NCBI RefSeq assembly: GCF_018918005.1
Contig: NZ_JAHLPR010000039.1
Coordinates: 1-64,000 of the forward strand
Reading direction: 5' to 3'
DNA: 64,000 nt
DNA from: Paenibacillus sp. MSJ-34
GTDB taxonomy: Bacteria > Bacillota > Bacilli > Paenibacillales > Paenibacillaceae
Shown here: positions 32,994-41,119 of the stretch, piece by piece
How the letters are laid out: each line of letters begins with the position of its first letter
How positions within the stretch are numbered: position 1 is the stretch's first letter
Position numbers and translations under genes: made by a program
The notes under the pieces: model-generated
Told to the model about the DNA's origin: nothing
Databases searched by the model: none
What the model saw: only the letters and a program-made list of their open reading frames with translations

Positions 32994-34124
32994 CTAACCG
33001 GATACGCCCGCGCTTTCGTTATAAGCCGTGCCCGCCAACCGTTCCATTTCCTTAAGCACTTGCCCGCCTATACAGTCTACCACCGTATAATCGGTTGCGG
33101 TCGCGTAAACGGCCCGCAGCCGAAGACGCAGCGAATAGGCGGCAGCCAAGCAGGCCGTCGCCTGCTTCATGGCAGCCGAATAGTCCGACTTCACCCGCGC
33201 CAACTGCTCCCTATACCGTTCGTCGGTTCCCGGTTCCATCGTCCGCTCGTACATATCGAGGATTTCGTCGCCTTCCCTGCTCGGATTGTGCTCATGAGGA
33301 GCCGTACTGTCGAAAATCGCCGTCCCGAGCTCCGGGACGATCACCATATCGATACTGTTCGGGTCGAAGCCGCAATGGAACATTTCCACGTGAAAGCGGC
33401 GTTTCTCGGCTTCGGCGGCCAGCTTTTTCAGCATTGTCGACTTGCCGGAACCCGGACGTCCCTTGATAAAAATTCGCTTGCTCGCCCCCTCCGTAATGTT
33501 GGGCACATAATCGACAGCTCCCTGGGGCGTCGCCGCTCCAAGGAATAAATGCCTTATGCCGCCTGCTTCGTTCGTCCCTTGGCCGCTATCGCCGAATAAT
33601 TCGGCCATAAGCTCCTCTACGACCCGATCCGCCTTCTCGAACGACATGTTCCCGATATAAATCTGTTCCCATTCGTCATGGATGCGCAAAGCGCGCTGAA
33701 AGCATTCGTACGCCTCACGATGCTCCGTACCGATTCGCTCCAGCAAATTTGCAATTTCCTCCCGGCGGTCGGCCAATCGCCCCGCGTCTACGGCTTCTCC
33801 GAAATCGAAAGTTTGCACGGCCGTCCCCGGCAGCGCCGTCTTCGCATCGGCAAAGGCAGAGCCGTCGACGACGCCGATCCGCAAATCGGCCGCGATCAAC
33901 CCGTCCAGCGTTTCCGGATCCCGCGGGCTATGGAACAGTTCCAAGCGTTGCCCTCGACCCGACATATCCTCTGCGATACGGCGAATGAGCGAAGATTTCC
34001 CCGTTCCCGGTTCTCCTTGCAGCACAATGACATGCCGCAGCCCCCGAAAAGCCGATTCGTACAAGCTGTGCAAACCCCGCGCCGTATTCCCTTCCGCAAA
34101 AAAATGTCTCGTTGTGCCGAACAT
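32994..34124 (-). CDS. Two-P-loop nucleotide-binding protein (PRK06851 type)
   Basis: 376 residues built as an internal duplication: half one has GEPGTGKSS (37-45) followed by LELFHSPRDPETLDGLIAADLR, half two has GRPGSGKST (222-230) followed by VEMFHCGFDPNSIDMVIVPEL. The spacing and the words after each P-loop match, so one half arose by duplication. Such proteins are conserved in spore-forming Firmicutes as putative ATPases of unknown role. I start at ATG 34124 with AAAGGAGAGG upstream. No membrane segment. Single gene. Confidence 0.8.
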   Translation of the reverse strand: MFGTTRHFFAEGNTARGLHSLYESAFRGLRHVIVLQGEPGTGKSSLIRRIAEDMSGRGQRLELFHSPRDPETLDGLIAADLRIGVVDGSAFADAKTALPGTAVQTFDFGEAVDAGRLADRREEIANLLERIGTEHREAYECFQRALRIHDEWEQIYIGNMSFEKADRVVEELMAELFGDSGQGTNEAGGIRHLFLGAATPQGAVDYVPNITEGASKRIFIKGRPGSGKSTMLKKLAAEAEKRRFHVEMFHCGFDPNSIDMVIVPELGTAIFDSTAPHEHNPSREGDEILDMYERTMEPGTDERYREQLARVKSDYSAAMKQATACLAAAYSLRLRLRAVYATATDYTVVDCIGGQVLKEMERLAGTAYNESAGVSG

Positions 34125-34215
34125 ATTCGAACCTCTCCTTTCTGTCTGCAACTATCCATTGTATCATATGCGAGCGTCAAATAGGTGTGTTTGCCCAGCG
34201 GAAGCGGGCGGAAAC

Positions 34216-34254
34216 AAAAAAAAGCGCATCAAATCGTTGCCGATCCGTGCGCTT
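34216..34254 (-). terminator. Terminator after the second YitT-type gene
   Basis: Minus strand AAGCGCA and TGCGCTT with a structured loop, followed by TTTTTTG, about 55 bases after the stop. Confidence 0.7.
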
Positions 34255-34309
34255 TCTTATTCTAATTCTTTTGTCAAAAAAATGTCCAACGCCTTATCTC
34301 CCTGCTTTC

Positions 34310-34948
34310 TTACCCGTTCCTAACCGGCAATGCAATCTTTCCTTTCACGCCGTAGTGAACGGTCCATGTAATCATTTTCCCTGCGATGCTGACCGCAAGA
34401 ATCGTATACAACGTTTCGGCGATCGGCAAATAAACAAGCGACAGCAATAATACGATCACGTCAAACAATATGAACATCGTTCCGATTGAAATTCCGGTCC
34501 ACTTGCTCAGAAATAAAGCCAAGATGTCGTCGCCGCCCGTCGCTCCGCCGAAGCGAAGCACGATCCCGGCTCCGAATCCGGTCGTTACGCCCGACAATAT
34601 CGCCGCGATGAGCATATTATGGCGAAAGTCCATGACCAAAGGCGAGAAGCGCTCGAACAAATCGTAAAATATGGACAGCGAGGCTGCGGCAATTACCGTA
34701 TTGAGCAAAAAATTGCGCCCTTTCACAAACATCGCAGCGACAATGATCGGAATATCGAGCATCAGCATCGTAATCGCAGGCGACCAGTCAAACGCGTACT
34801 TGCCCAGCAATGCCAAACCGACAAAGCTTCCTTCCGCCAAATTATTCTGAAAATTGATGTGATAGTAACTAAAAGCCAAAATAAACGTACCGATTAAAAT
34901 GACAGCAATTTGTTTACCCTGTTGAATCCGTTCTTCTTTTCTCCTCAT
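34310..34948 (-). CDS. YitT/YczE-type membrane protein (short form)
   Basis: 212 residues, five or six hydrophobic segments, with the DUF161 signatures HINFQNNLAEGSFVGLAL, LDIPIIVAAM and RFGGATGGDDILAL. It lacks the C-terminal DUF2179 domain of the longer relative at 7763-8635. Function unknown. AGAGGGAAC precedes ATG 34948. It is preceded by an unusually long leader (34949-35191). Confidence 0.85.
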   Translation of the reverse strand: MRRKEERIQQGKQIAVILIGTFILAFSYYHINFQNNLAEGSFVGLALLGKYAFDWSPAITMLMLDIPIIVAAMFVKGRNFLLNTVIAAASLSIFYDLFERFSPLVMDFRHNMLIAAILSGVTTGFGAGIVLRFGGATGGDDILALFLSKWTGISIGTMFILFDVIVLLLSLVYLPIAETLYTILAVSIAGKMITWTVHYGVKGKIALPVRNG

Positions 34949-35203
34949 ATAAGTTCCCTCTTATCGTCGTTGGTTTCGTTTCAAACGTACAACCAACCAC
35001 GTGAAGAAACTTCGAGGACTTCATCCTTCGCATCATCACACTCTTCTTTCGTAATTGGTTGTTGGCAAGCCGACATATCAACCAATGACGAAGCTAAGTG
35101 TAGGAGAGATCATAACGTTTCCAGACTGTCCTTTGGGAATTCGTCCTTCGGGGACACATGGTATCCTGATCCTTTCTTTTTTTGAAATGATACATTTATT
35201 ATA
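34949..35203 (-). promoter_or_regulatory. Long structured leader with tiny ORFs before the YitT-type gene
   Basis: An extended -10 (TGGTATAAT, 35206-35198) starts a leader of about 240 nt. It holds two tiny frames: 35159-35094 (21 codons, preceded by AAAGGATC) and 35076-34981 (31 codons, no clear ribosome-binding site), and pairings such as TGTCC...GGACA (35128-35156) and ATTGGTTG...CAACCAAT (35051-35087). No U-run follows. It could be a regulatory leader or attenuator, but matches no riboswitch I know. Nothing else is seen in this gap. Confidence 0.4.
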
Positions 35204-35302
35204 CCACAACATGCATCGTTTAAGAAGAAAGAATTTTCAGAATATTTTGTCTAATAAAGGCGGTTTTTGTATCGGAAACGTTCACCTTTCGGCCGTTTTT
35301 TC

Positions 35303-35345
35303 TGTGACTTAGATCACAATTCACTCCCTTTACCGGTACTATACT
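35303..35345 (+). promoter_or_regulatory. Fnr/CRP-type site and promoter before the hmp remnant
   Basis: TGTGA-CTTAGA-TCACA (35303-35318) is a perfect Fnr/CRP palindrome. A -10 TATACT lies at 35340-35345, so the site centre is about -41.5 from the expected start, the position for class II activation. No good -35 hexamer is seen, fitting an activator-dependent promoter. Confidence 0.65.
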
Positions 35346-35408
35346 GGGACTCATGGCGATATGCCAAGGGATGCAACACATTATACGATGGAAAAAGAGG
35401 GATGAACG

Positions 35409-35740
35409 ATGTTGAATCAACGAACGATATCATTAAATCGACTGTACCGGTGTTGGAGACGAACGGCCGGGCTATTACGGAAACATTTTACAAGCTCTTA
35501 TTTGCGAACTACCCCGAACTTTTAAATATATTCAATCACGCCAACCAACGGCAAGGCAAACAGCAGGCGGCGCTGGCGAATGCGGTATATGCCGCCGCGG
35601 CCCACATCGATCGGCTGCATGCGATCATGCCGACGGTCGAGCAAATTGCGCATAAGCACCGTGCGCTCCCAACACCCTGCCCCCGCGCTCGCGGACGGGG
35701 TGTTGGTTTATTTTTTGCAAATCGCGAAAATTCCGCTTGA
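35409..35740 (+). pseudogene. hmp: Truncated, frameshifted flavohemoglobin gene
   Basis: The globin part of flavohemoglobin (nitric oxide dioxygenase) is evident: DIIKSTVPVLETNGRAITETFYKLLF, NIFNHANQRQGKQQ and the proximal His in EQIAHKHRA. Two lesions: near the start, ATG 35409 (AGAGGG upstream) reads MLNQRT but the rest is in another frame, as if about four bases were lost after codon 6; and homology stops right after the proximal His region at about 35668, where a terminator follows. The flavin reductase half (about 300 residues) is missing, so the product cannot detoxify NO. An in-frame ATG at 35402 could still yield a short peptide. Confidence 0.85.
35669..35716 (+). terminator. Terminator fused to the hmp remnant
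   Basis: CCAACACCC and GGGTGTTGG (9 bp) with an inner CCGC...GCGG stem, followed by TTTATTTTTT. Probably the original hmp terminator brought close by an internal deletion. Confidence 0.85.
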
Positions 35741-35795
35741 AATGAGAATCCGTATTCGCTATTCTGAATATAATCATAACAGGAACATATGTTTG
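35737..35795 (+). promoter_or_regulatory. Promoter with LexA-like box before the 119-aa gene
   Basis: TTGAAA (35737-35742), 17-base spacer, TATTCT (35760-35765), then GGAACATATGTTTG at 35782-35795, which matches the Bacillus-type LexA box CGAACATATGTTCG at 12 of 14 positions and lies over the first transcribed bases. Confidence 0.6.
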
Positions 35796-35836
35796 ATTAT
35801 TGGAATAAATTATACAACCGTTAAGGAAGTGTTCGC

Positions 35837-36196
35837 ATGAAAACCGTTCCCCAGCAAACGGAAGAAGATTTCCTGCTCGTCAAACAATACGTGCTGCTCC
35901 CGATCTTGCTCGATGTACTGGAGCGGGATATTAACGTTCTTGGAACCGTCCGTTTAAAGATGCCCGAAGTCTATATTAACCATCTGCGCCAGGTGCAAGA
36001 TCAAACCCACAAAGATTTGGTACGAATCAGAAACAGGCTGAAGACGCGCGGCATTCGCGTATATGAGGAGAATCGAACGGCAAATGGCATCGAAGCCCTT
36101 TATCTTTGCCGCGGATACCACCGCAAATTGTCCATGCTGTGGAGTGTCGTGAAGTCCGACATCGAAAGGGGGCTTACCCGGTATCTTCAGAATTGA
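35837..36196 (+). CDS. Helical protein of an SOS-type polymerase cassette (119 aa)
   Basis: Mainly helical, basic, no membrane segment. It is clearly related to the C-terminal two-thirds of the 157-aa protein at 37680: LLPILLDVLERDI matches LLPYMLSMVQKSI, and LCRGYHRKLSMLWSVVKSDI matches ICRGYEERFGMVRDVMRSEI. I do not recognise a named family. AAGGAAG precedes ATG 35837. A LexA-like box lies in its promoter, and the next gene is a UvrX-type polymerase with LexA-like boxes of its own, so a role in DNA-damage response is likely (inference). Confidence 0.75.
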   Translation: MKTVPQQTEEDFLLVKQYVLLPILLDVLERDINVLGTVRLKMPEVYINHLRQVQDQTHKDLVRIRNRLKTRGIRVYEENRTANGIEALYLCRGYHRKLSMLWSVVKSDIERGLTRYLQN

Positions 36197-36314
36197 AATT
36201 TTTGACAAAACCTCGCTCGCTTCCCCTGCCTTCTTCTTTTTGCTGCTTTATCGATAACTTATTTGCTGTAGATTTAGGAGTATCTTGGCGATTTTTACAT
36301 TCTAATTATTCCCA

Positions 36315-36360
36315 TTGCATTACGAACGTACATTCTGTATATAATAAGAATACACGTTCG
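36315..36360 (+). promoter_or_regulatory. Promoter with two LexA-like boxes before the Y-family polymerase
   Basis: TTGCAT (36315-36320), 17-base spacer, TATATA (36338-36343; TATAAT at 36340-36345 gives 19). LexA-like boxes CGAACGTACATTCT (36323-36336) and AGAATACACGTTCG (36347-36360) flank the -10. Each matches CGAACnnnnGTTCG at 8 of 10 fixed positions and together they form a larger inverted pair. Confidence 0.65.
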
Positions 36361-36423
36361 TATTGGGCGGCGTGTACCGACTTTGTTAGCACTTCTCCGA
36401 ATCGATTATAGGAGTGAATTGCC

Positions 36424-37683
36424 ATGCATCAAGAGCGAACCATTATGTTAATTGACGGACAATCATTCTATGCCTCGATTGAAAAGGCGGGCCGGCCGGA
36501 CTTAAAAAACAAGCCGGTAGCCGTAGGCGACCCTTCCAGAAAATCCGGAATCATTCTGGCCGCTTGCCCGGTGGCCAAATCACGCGGCGTAACAACGGCC
36601 GAAAGAGTGGGCGAGGCGCTTGCGAAATGTTCCGATTTGGTCGTCATACGGCCCCGAATGCAAACTTATATCACCATATCCTTGCTTCTTACCGAGATCT
36701 TCGAGTCCTTTACGGACCAGGTCGAACCTTATTCCATTGACGAACAGTTTCTTGATATTACAGGTTCTATCGGTTATTTCGGGGCGCCGGAGGAGATTGC
36801 CCGCGAGATCCAAACGCATGTCCTGCTATCGACGGGAGTTTGGACGCGTTGCGGAATTGGACCAACGAAAGTGTTGGCCAAAATGGCTACCGACAATTTT
36901 GCCAAAAAGACGTCCAAAGGCATCTTTAAACTTGGCTTCGACAATTTGGAATCCGTATTATGGCCGTTGCCGGTGCATCGAATGTTTATGGTCGCTTCCC
37001 GAATGACTCGGCATTTTACGCGCATGGGTCTTTGCACGATCGGCGACATTGCACGTCTGGAACTGAATGATTTTAAAAGGCGCATGCGGCGGGAGATGGG
37101 TAAACAAAGCGATATACAGGCGGAATATTATTGGCAGACGGCGCGTGGAATAGACCCCAGCCCTGTCGTGGCAAGCATTCGCAATCAATTAAAATCGGTT
37201 AGCCACGGCAAGGCGCTCAGAAGCAGCCTTTATCGGAAGATGGAAGATATTGAGGTTGTGCTGCTGGAATTGGTGGTGGAGGTTTGCCGCCGCAGCAGAA
37301 GGCTGGGTTATATCGGGCGGGTCGTGTCCGTCGGAGCGGCGGAAACGGATGGCCAACGTTCGGCCTCGTTTCATAGACAGGTAACGATTCCTCATCCTAC
37401 CTCCCTTTCACATGAAGTCGCATCGGCGGCTCTCGGAATTTTCCGTAAACATTGGAGCGGCATGCCCGTTAGCCACCTCTATGTTGCATTGACCGAGTTG
37501 ACAGACGATAACGTTATTCAGCTTACTTTTTTCGACGACCGAATCAAGGCATACCGCCTGGAAAGAGTAACGGATGAGATTAAGGATAAGTATGGCAGCG
37601 CCGCTATTATGAGGGCATCGTCGTTACTACAGTCCGGAGTAGCCCGCGAGCGGGCGGAACAGATTGGAGGCCATTACAAATGA
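36424..37683 (+). CDS. Y-family DNA polymerase (UvrX/YqjW type)
   Basis: Translesion polymerase. Palm-domain acidic residues are present: Asp10 in IMLIDGQSFYAS and the SIDEQFLD motif (about 105-112); thumb HhH region GLCTIGDIARL; little-finger domain from about 245. 419 residues matches B. subtilis UvrX/YqjW rather than DinB (about 350-ish core). GGAGTG precedes ATG 36424. It overlaps the next gene as ATGA and is preceded by paired LexA-like boxes, so it is very likely SOS-induced. Confidence 0.93.
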   Translation: MHQERTIMLIDGQSFYASIEKAGRPDLKNKPVAVGDPSRKSGIILAACPVAKSRGVTTAERVGEALAKCSDLVVIRPRMQTYITISLLLTEIFESFTDQVEPYSIDEQFLDITGSIGYFGAPEEIAREIQTHVLLSTGVWTRCGIGPTKVLAKMATDNFAKKTSKGIFKLGFDNLESVLWPLPVHRMFMVASRMTRHFTRMGLCTIGDIARLELNDFKRRMRREMGKQSDIQAEYYWQTARGIDPSPVVASIRNQLKSVSHGKALRSSLYRKMEDIEVVLLELVVEVCRRSRRLGYIGRVVSVGAAETDGQRSASFHRQVTIPHPTSLSHEVASAALGIFRKHWSGMPVSHLYVALTELTDDNVIQLTFFDDRIKAYRLERVTDEIKDKYGSAAIMRASSLLQSGVARERAEQIGGHYK

Positions 37684-38153
37684 GCAAACTGGACGGCAAC
37701 GAACGGTGGAAGTCCAAAATGCTGCTTACCGAGCATCAAGAACAATACGAACATCGCCACGACGCAAAGAACTCCCGGAAACGGCCTACGGAGGACGAGT
37801 TGATCATGATCCGGGACTGTATCCTGCTTCCGTACATGTTAAGCATGGTACAAAAGAGCATCGAAGACATAGAGAACCGTTCCAATCTTCTAAAGCAGCT
37901 TTATTTGACCGCAGGCCGGGTATTAATGAACCGAATAAGTGCGGATTTGTACAGACTGCGCCGCGAATTGTCAAGGCGTAATATTAAAATCATGAATGAC
38001 GAGCAAGCGGATATGGTAATATATCACCGTTTTATTTGCAGAGGATACGAGGAACGCTTTGGAATGGTTCGGGATGTTATGCGTTCGGAAATCAGCATTC
38101 GATTGTCCAAATATGTGAAAGAATTGGCCGGCCGAATGAGTGCAAACGAATAA
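37680..38153 (+). CDS. YolD-like N-terminus fused to the cassette's helical domain (157 aa)
   Basis: Residues 8-24 (ERWKSKMLLTEHQEQY) resemble the YolD family motif (W.sMMLpEH), found in proteins encoded beside UvrX-type polymerases. Residues about 40-150 are paralogous to the 119-aa protein at 35837. So two modules that are usually separate or absent are joined here (inference from reading). The start ATG overlaps the polymerase stop (ATGA), implying coupled translation and perhaps a complex with the polymerase. It ends 12 bases before the convergent mntH stop; no terminator seen. Confidence 0.75.
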   Translation: MSKLDGNERWKSKMLLTEHQEQYEHRHDAKNSRKRPTEDELIMIRDCILLPYMLSMVQKSIEDIENRSNLLKQLYLTAGRVLMNRISADLYRLRRELSRRNIKIMNDEQADMVIYHRFICRGYEERFGMVRDVMRSEISIRLSKYVKELAGRMSANE

Positions 38154-38165
38154 TCGTTACTGCCA

Positions 38166-39443
38166 TTAAAACAATGTTTCAAATAAAAGAAATATGTTCA
38201 ATAGGACGACTAAAAAAGCGATGATCCAAGCCAATATCGTTGTCAAGCGGCGATTCACTAATCCCCCCATAATATTCCTATTGCTTGTAAACATAATGAG
38301 CGGTACCAGCGCAAAAGCAATTCCAAATGAAAGCACGACTTGGCTTATCACTAGCGCATTCGTCGGATTGACGCCTGAAATAATGATTAGCAGCGGCGGA
38401 ATCATCGTAATCGCTCTTCGGATATATAAATGGATTCGTTTGTTAATAAACCCTTGCATGACGATATCGCCCGACAATGTACCGACGGCGGAACTTGATA
38501 ATCCCGCTATAAGCAAACCGAGAGCGAATGAAATCGAAGCAGTCGGTCCGACATACTTATGAAATTCGTCGAAAGCAATACTTAAATCTTCTATAAACAA
38601 GCCGTATTTATGAAACAATGCCGCCGACACGACCAGCATGCTCATATTGATCGCCCCCGCGACGACCATTGCTATAATAATATCGATAAGCTCAAATTTG
38701 AAAATTTGCTTTTTTTCTTTCTCGTTCTTTCCGACGACCCGATTTTGGGTAAGCGAAGAATGCAGGTAAATGGCATGCGGCATCACCGTCGCGCCCAATA
38801 TGCCGGCAGCGAGCAGAATGCTATCCGTCCCTTGAAACCTTGGCGTAAATATACTTTTGGTCACAGCGGCAAAATCGGGTTTCACCAAAAAGATTTGGAC
38901 CGCAAACGCCAATACGACAATAAAAACCATGGAGCCGATGACGGCCTCAAAAGTACGGTATCCCCGCCGCTGAAACTCCAATATGGCAAATGATCCGACA
39001 GCTGTAATCGCGGCAGCCGGAACCATCTGAATATGAAATAATAAATATAATCCTAACGCAGCCCCTATAAATTCCGCCAAATCCGTTGCAATAATGACAA
39101 GTTCGCTTTGAATCCATAAAAGAACGGAAACGAATTTAGGTATTCGTTCTCGTGCTACCTCGGGCAAATTTTTCCTTGTTGCGATGCCCAGCTTAGCCGA
39201 CAGGGATTGAATGAGTACCGCCATTAAATTGGAGACGACAATGACCCACAGCAAAAGATATCCGTATTTCGACCCCGCTGTAATGTTTGTTGCAAAGTTG
39301 CCGGGATCAATATAGGCAACAGCCGCTATGAATGCCGGGCCCAGGAACGGGAAAATTTTTTTTACGCCTGACAGCTTCCCTTGCAGCGCCGCCTGTGCTT
39401 TCCGGGAGGTTTTTTGGGTCGGGGTTCGGTTCTTCAATGTCAT
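38166..39443 (-). CDS. mntH: Nramp family divalent metal transporter
   Basis: Proton-coupled import of Mn2+ (and Fe2+). Metal-site residues Asp46 and Asn49 in DPGN and Met221 in VMPHAIYLHSS are intact, so transport of Mn rather than Mg is expected. About eleven transmembrane segments, 425 residues, basic N-terminal tail. ATG 39443 follows GGAGGACGG. Upstream there is an AT-rich stretch with AACTTAATTTAGCTTGCC at 39477-39494 that may hold an MntR/Fur-type site, but it does not match closely. Confidence 0.95.
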   Translation of the reverse strand: MTLKNRTPTQKTSRKAQAALQGKLSGVKKIFPFLGPAFIAAVAYIDPGNFATNITAGSKYGYLLLWVIVVSNLMAVLIQSLSAKLGIATRKNLPEVARERIPKFVSVLLWIQSELVIIATDLAEFIGAALGLYLLFHIQMVPAAAITAVGSFAILEFQRRGYRTFEAVIGSMVFIVVLAFAVQIFLVKPDFAAVTKSIFTPRFQGTDSILLAAGILGATVMPHAIYLHSSLTQNRVVGKNEKEKKQIFKFELIDIIIAMVVAGAINMSMLVVSAALFHKYGLFIEDLSIAFDEFHKYVGPTASISFALGLLIAGLSSSAVGTLSGDIVMQGFINKRIHLYIRRAITMIPPLLIIISGVNPTNALVISQVVLSFGIAFALVPLIMFTSNRNIMGGLVNRRLTTILAWIIAFLVVLLNIFLLFETLF

Positions 39444-39622
39444 CCGTCCTCCATAATTAAGATGGATAGGAAGAAAACTTAATTTAGCTTGCCCGAATCA
39501 GGGGTCCCTTATCAATCGACTGTGAAAAGCGCAAACCCAAAGTCTCTTGCAAAACGATTCGGATAAAATGGCTCCGATTGTCAAAAAATAAAGTGAAAAA
39601 TTCGCAAAGTCAGGGGATTGGC

Positions 39623-41113
39623 ATGAAGTTATCTTCGTTATTGATCGGACTCGTCACGACACGAATTTCCGGCGACCCGCATATTGAGATTAACCGCATC
39701 GTCGTCGATTCCCGACAGGTGAAGCAGGGAGATCTGTTCGTCTGCATTCCCGGCTTGACGGTCGACGGCCATCGATTCGCGGCCGAAGCGATAGCGAATG
39801 GAGCCGTTGCCTTGATGACCGACCGGGAAATGGCCGGATTGTCCGATCCGATAACGATCGTACAAGTGCGCGACACCCGGCGGGCTCTCGCCGTTATGGC
39901 CGACGCATTTTACGGGCATCCTTCCCATCGTTTGAAGCTGATCGGCGTGACCGGCACAAACGGCAAGACCACGACAACCCATATGATCGAAACGATCCTG
40001 AACCGTTACGGCCAAAAAACCGGCTTAATCGGTACAATGTACATGCGTATTGGCGAGCATCAGGAGAAAACGGTAAATACGACGCCCGAATCGTTGGAGT
40101 TGCAGCGCTATTTGCACGATATGAAAAAGCATGGGGCCGAATACGCCGTTGTGGAAGTTTCGTCTCAAGCGATCGATATGGGCAGAGTGAGAGGCTGCGA
40201 TTTCAAAACGGCGGTATTCACCAATTTAACGCATGATCATTTGGATTACCACCGAACGATGGATCGATATCTTCATACGAAAGCGCTCTTGTTCGCTCAA
40301 CTCGGCAATAAATTCGGGGCGCCGCCGAAGACGGCCGTATTAAATACGGACGACCCCGCGGCACAATATATCGCCGAACAAACTTCCGCGACCCTCGTCA
40401 CATACGGAATCCGCCATCCCGCCGACGTATGGGCGAGCGACATACGAACGATGCCGGACGGGACGACGTTTACGGCGAATACGTTTCGGGGCGCGTTTCC
40501 GATCCGTTTAAACATTGTCGGCTGGTTTAATATTTACAACGCGCTGGCCGCGATTGCCGTTTGCCTCATCGAAGGCGTGCCCGTCGAGCATATTCGCTCA
40601 GGCCTTGCGTCGTTTATGGGGGTGAAGGGCCGGTTCCAACCGATACGCAGCGGACAAGACTTTTCGGTTATTGTCGATTACGCGCATAATCCCGACGGGC
40701 TGGAAAAGGCTTTGAGAACGGCGCGCGAACTGACGAGCGGCAAGCTGATTTGCGTCTTCGGCTGCGAAGGCGACCGCGATCGGGAGAAGCGTCCCATGAT
40801 GTCGCAAATCGCCGCGCAATGGTCCGACCTCGCGATTCTAACGTCCGACAATCCCCGTTCCGAAGATCCGGATCGCATTATTGACGAGATGGCGCGAGGG
40901 CTGGGCGCGAATCCTTTCGCCGACCGCTGTTTGCGCATTACAGACCGCAGGGAAGCGATTCGCCACGCGATCCATGCGGCAGGGACGCAGGATTGCGTCA
41001 TTATTGCCGGCAAAGGGCATGAGACGGTCCAAATCGTTAAAACGGACAAGCTGCCATTCGACGACTCCGAAGTGGCCGCGGAATTCATTCGGGAGAGAAG
41101 CCGAAGCAGATAG
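39623..41113 (+). CDS. murE: MurE-like UDP-MurNAc-tripeptide ligase
   Basis: Mur ligase that adds the third amino acid to UDP-MurNAc-L-Ala-D-Glu. ATP loop GVTGTNGKTTTT (108-119), carbamylated-Lys position K220 (RYLHTKALLF), HNPDGLEKAL and the meso-diaminopimelate motif DNPRSEDP (409-416). 496 residues from ATG 39623 (AGGGGA upstream). It stands alone outside a dcw cluster and has GCEGDRDREKRP where most MurE have GCGGDRDRGKRP, so it may be a second copy. Whether it is the main enzyme cannot be told from the window. Confidence 0.9.
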   Translation: MKLSSLLIGLVTTRISGDPHIEINRIVVDSRQVKQGDLFVCIPGLTVDGHRFAAEAIANGAVALMTDREMAGLSDPITIVQVRDTRRALAVMADAFYGHPSHRLKLIGVTGTNGKTTTTHMIETILNRYGQKTGLIGTMYMRIGEHQEKTVNTTPESLELQRYLHDMKKHGAEYAVVEVSSQAIDMGRVRGCDFKTAVFTNLTHDHLDYHRTMDRYLHTKALLFAQLGNKFGAPPKTAVLNTDDPAAQYIAEQTSATLVTYGIRHPADVWASDIRTMPDGTTFTANTFRGAFPIRLNIVGWFNIYNALAAIAVCLIEGVPVEHIRSGLASFMGVKGRFQPIRSGQDFSVIVDYAHNPDGLEKALRTARELTSGKLICVFGCEGDRDREKRPMMSQIAAQWSDLAILTSDNPRSEDPDRIIDEMARGLGANPFADRCLRITDRREAIRHAIHAAGTQDCVIIAGKGHETVQIVKTDKLPFDDSEVAAEFIRERSRSR

Positions 41114-41119
41114 GAGACG

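Noticed and set aside
39477-39494. MntR or Fur operator upstream of mntH
   Set aside because: The AT-rich stretch resembles neither consensus well enough by eye; a motif score would be needed.
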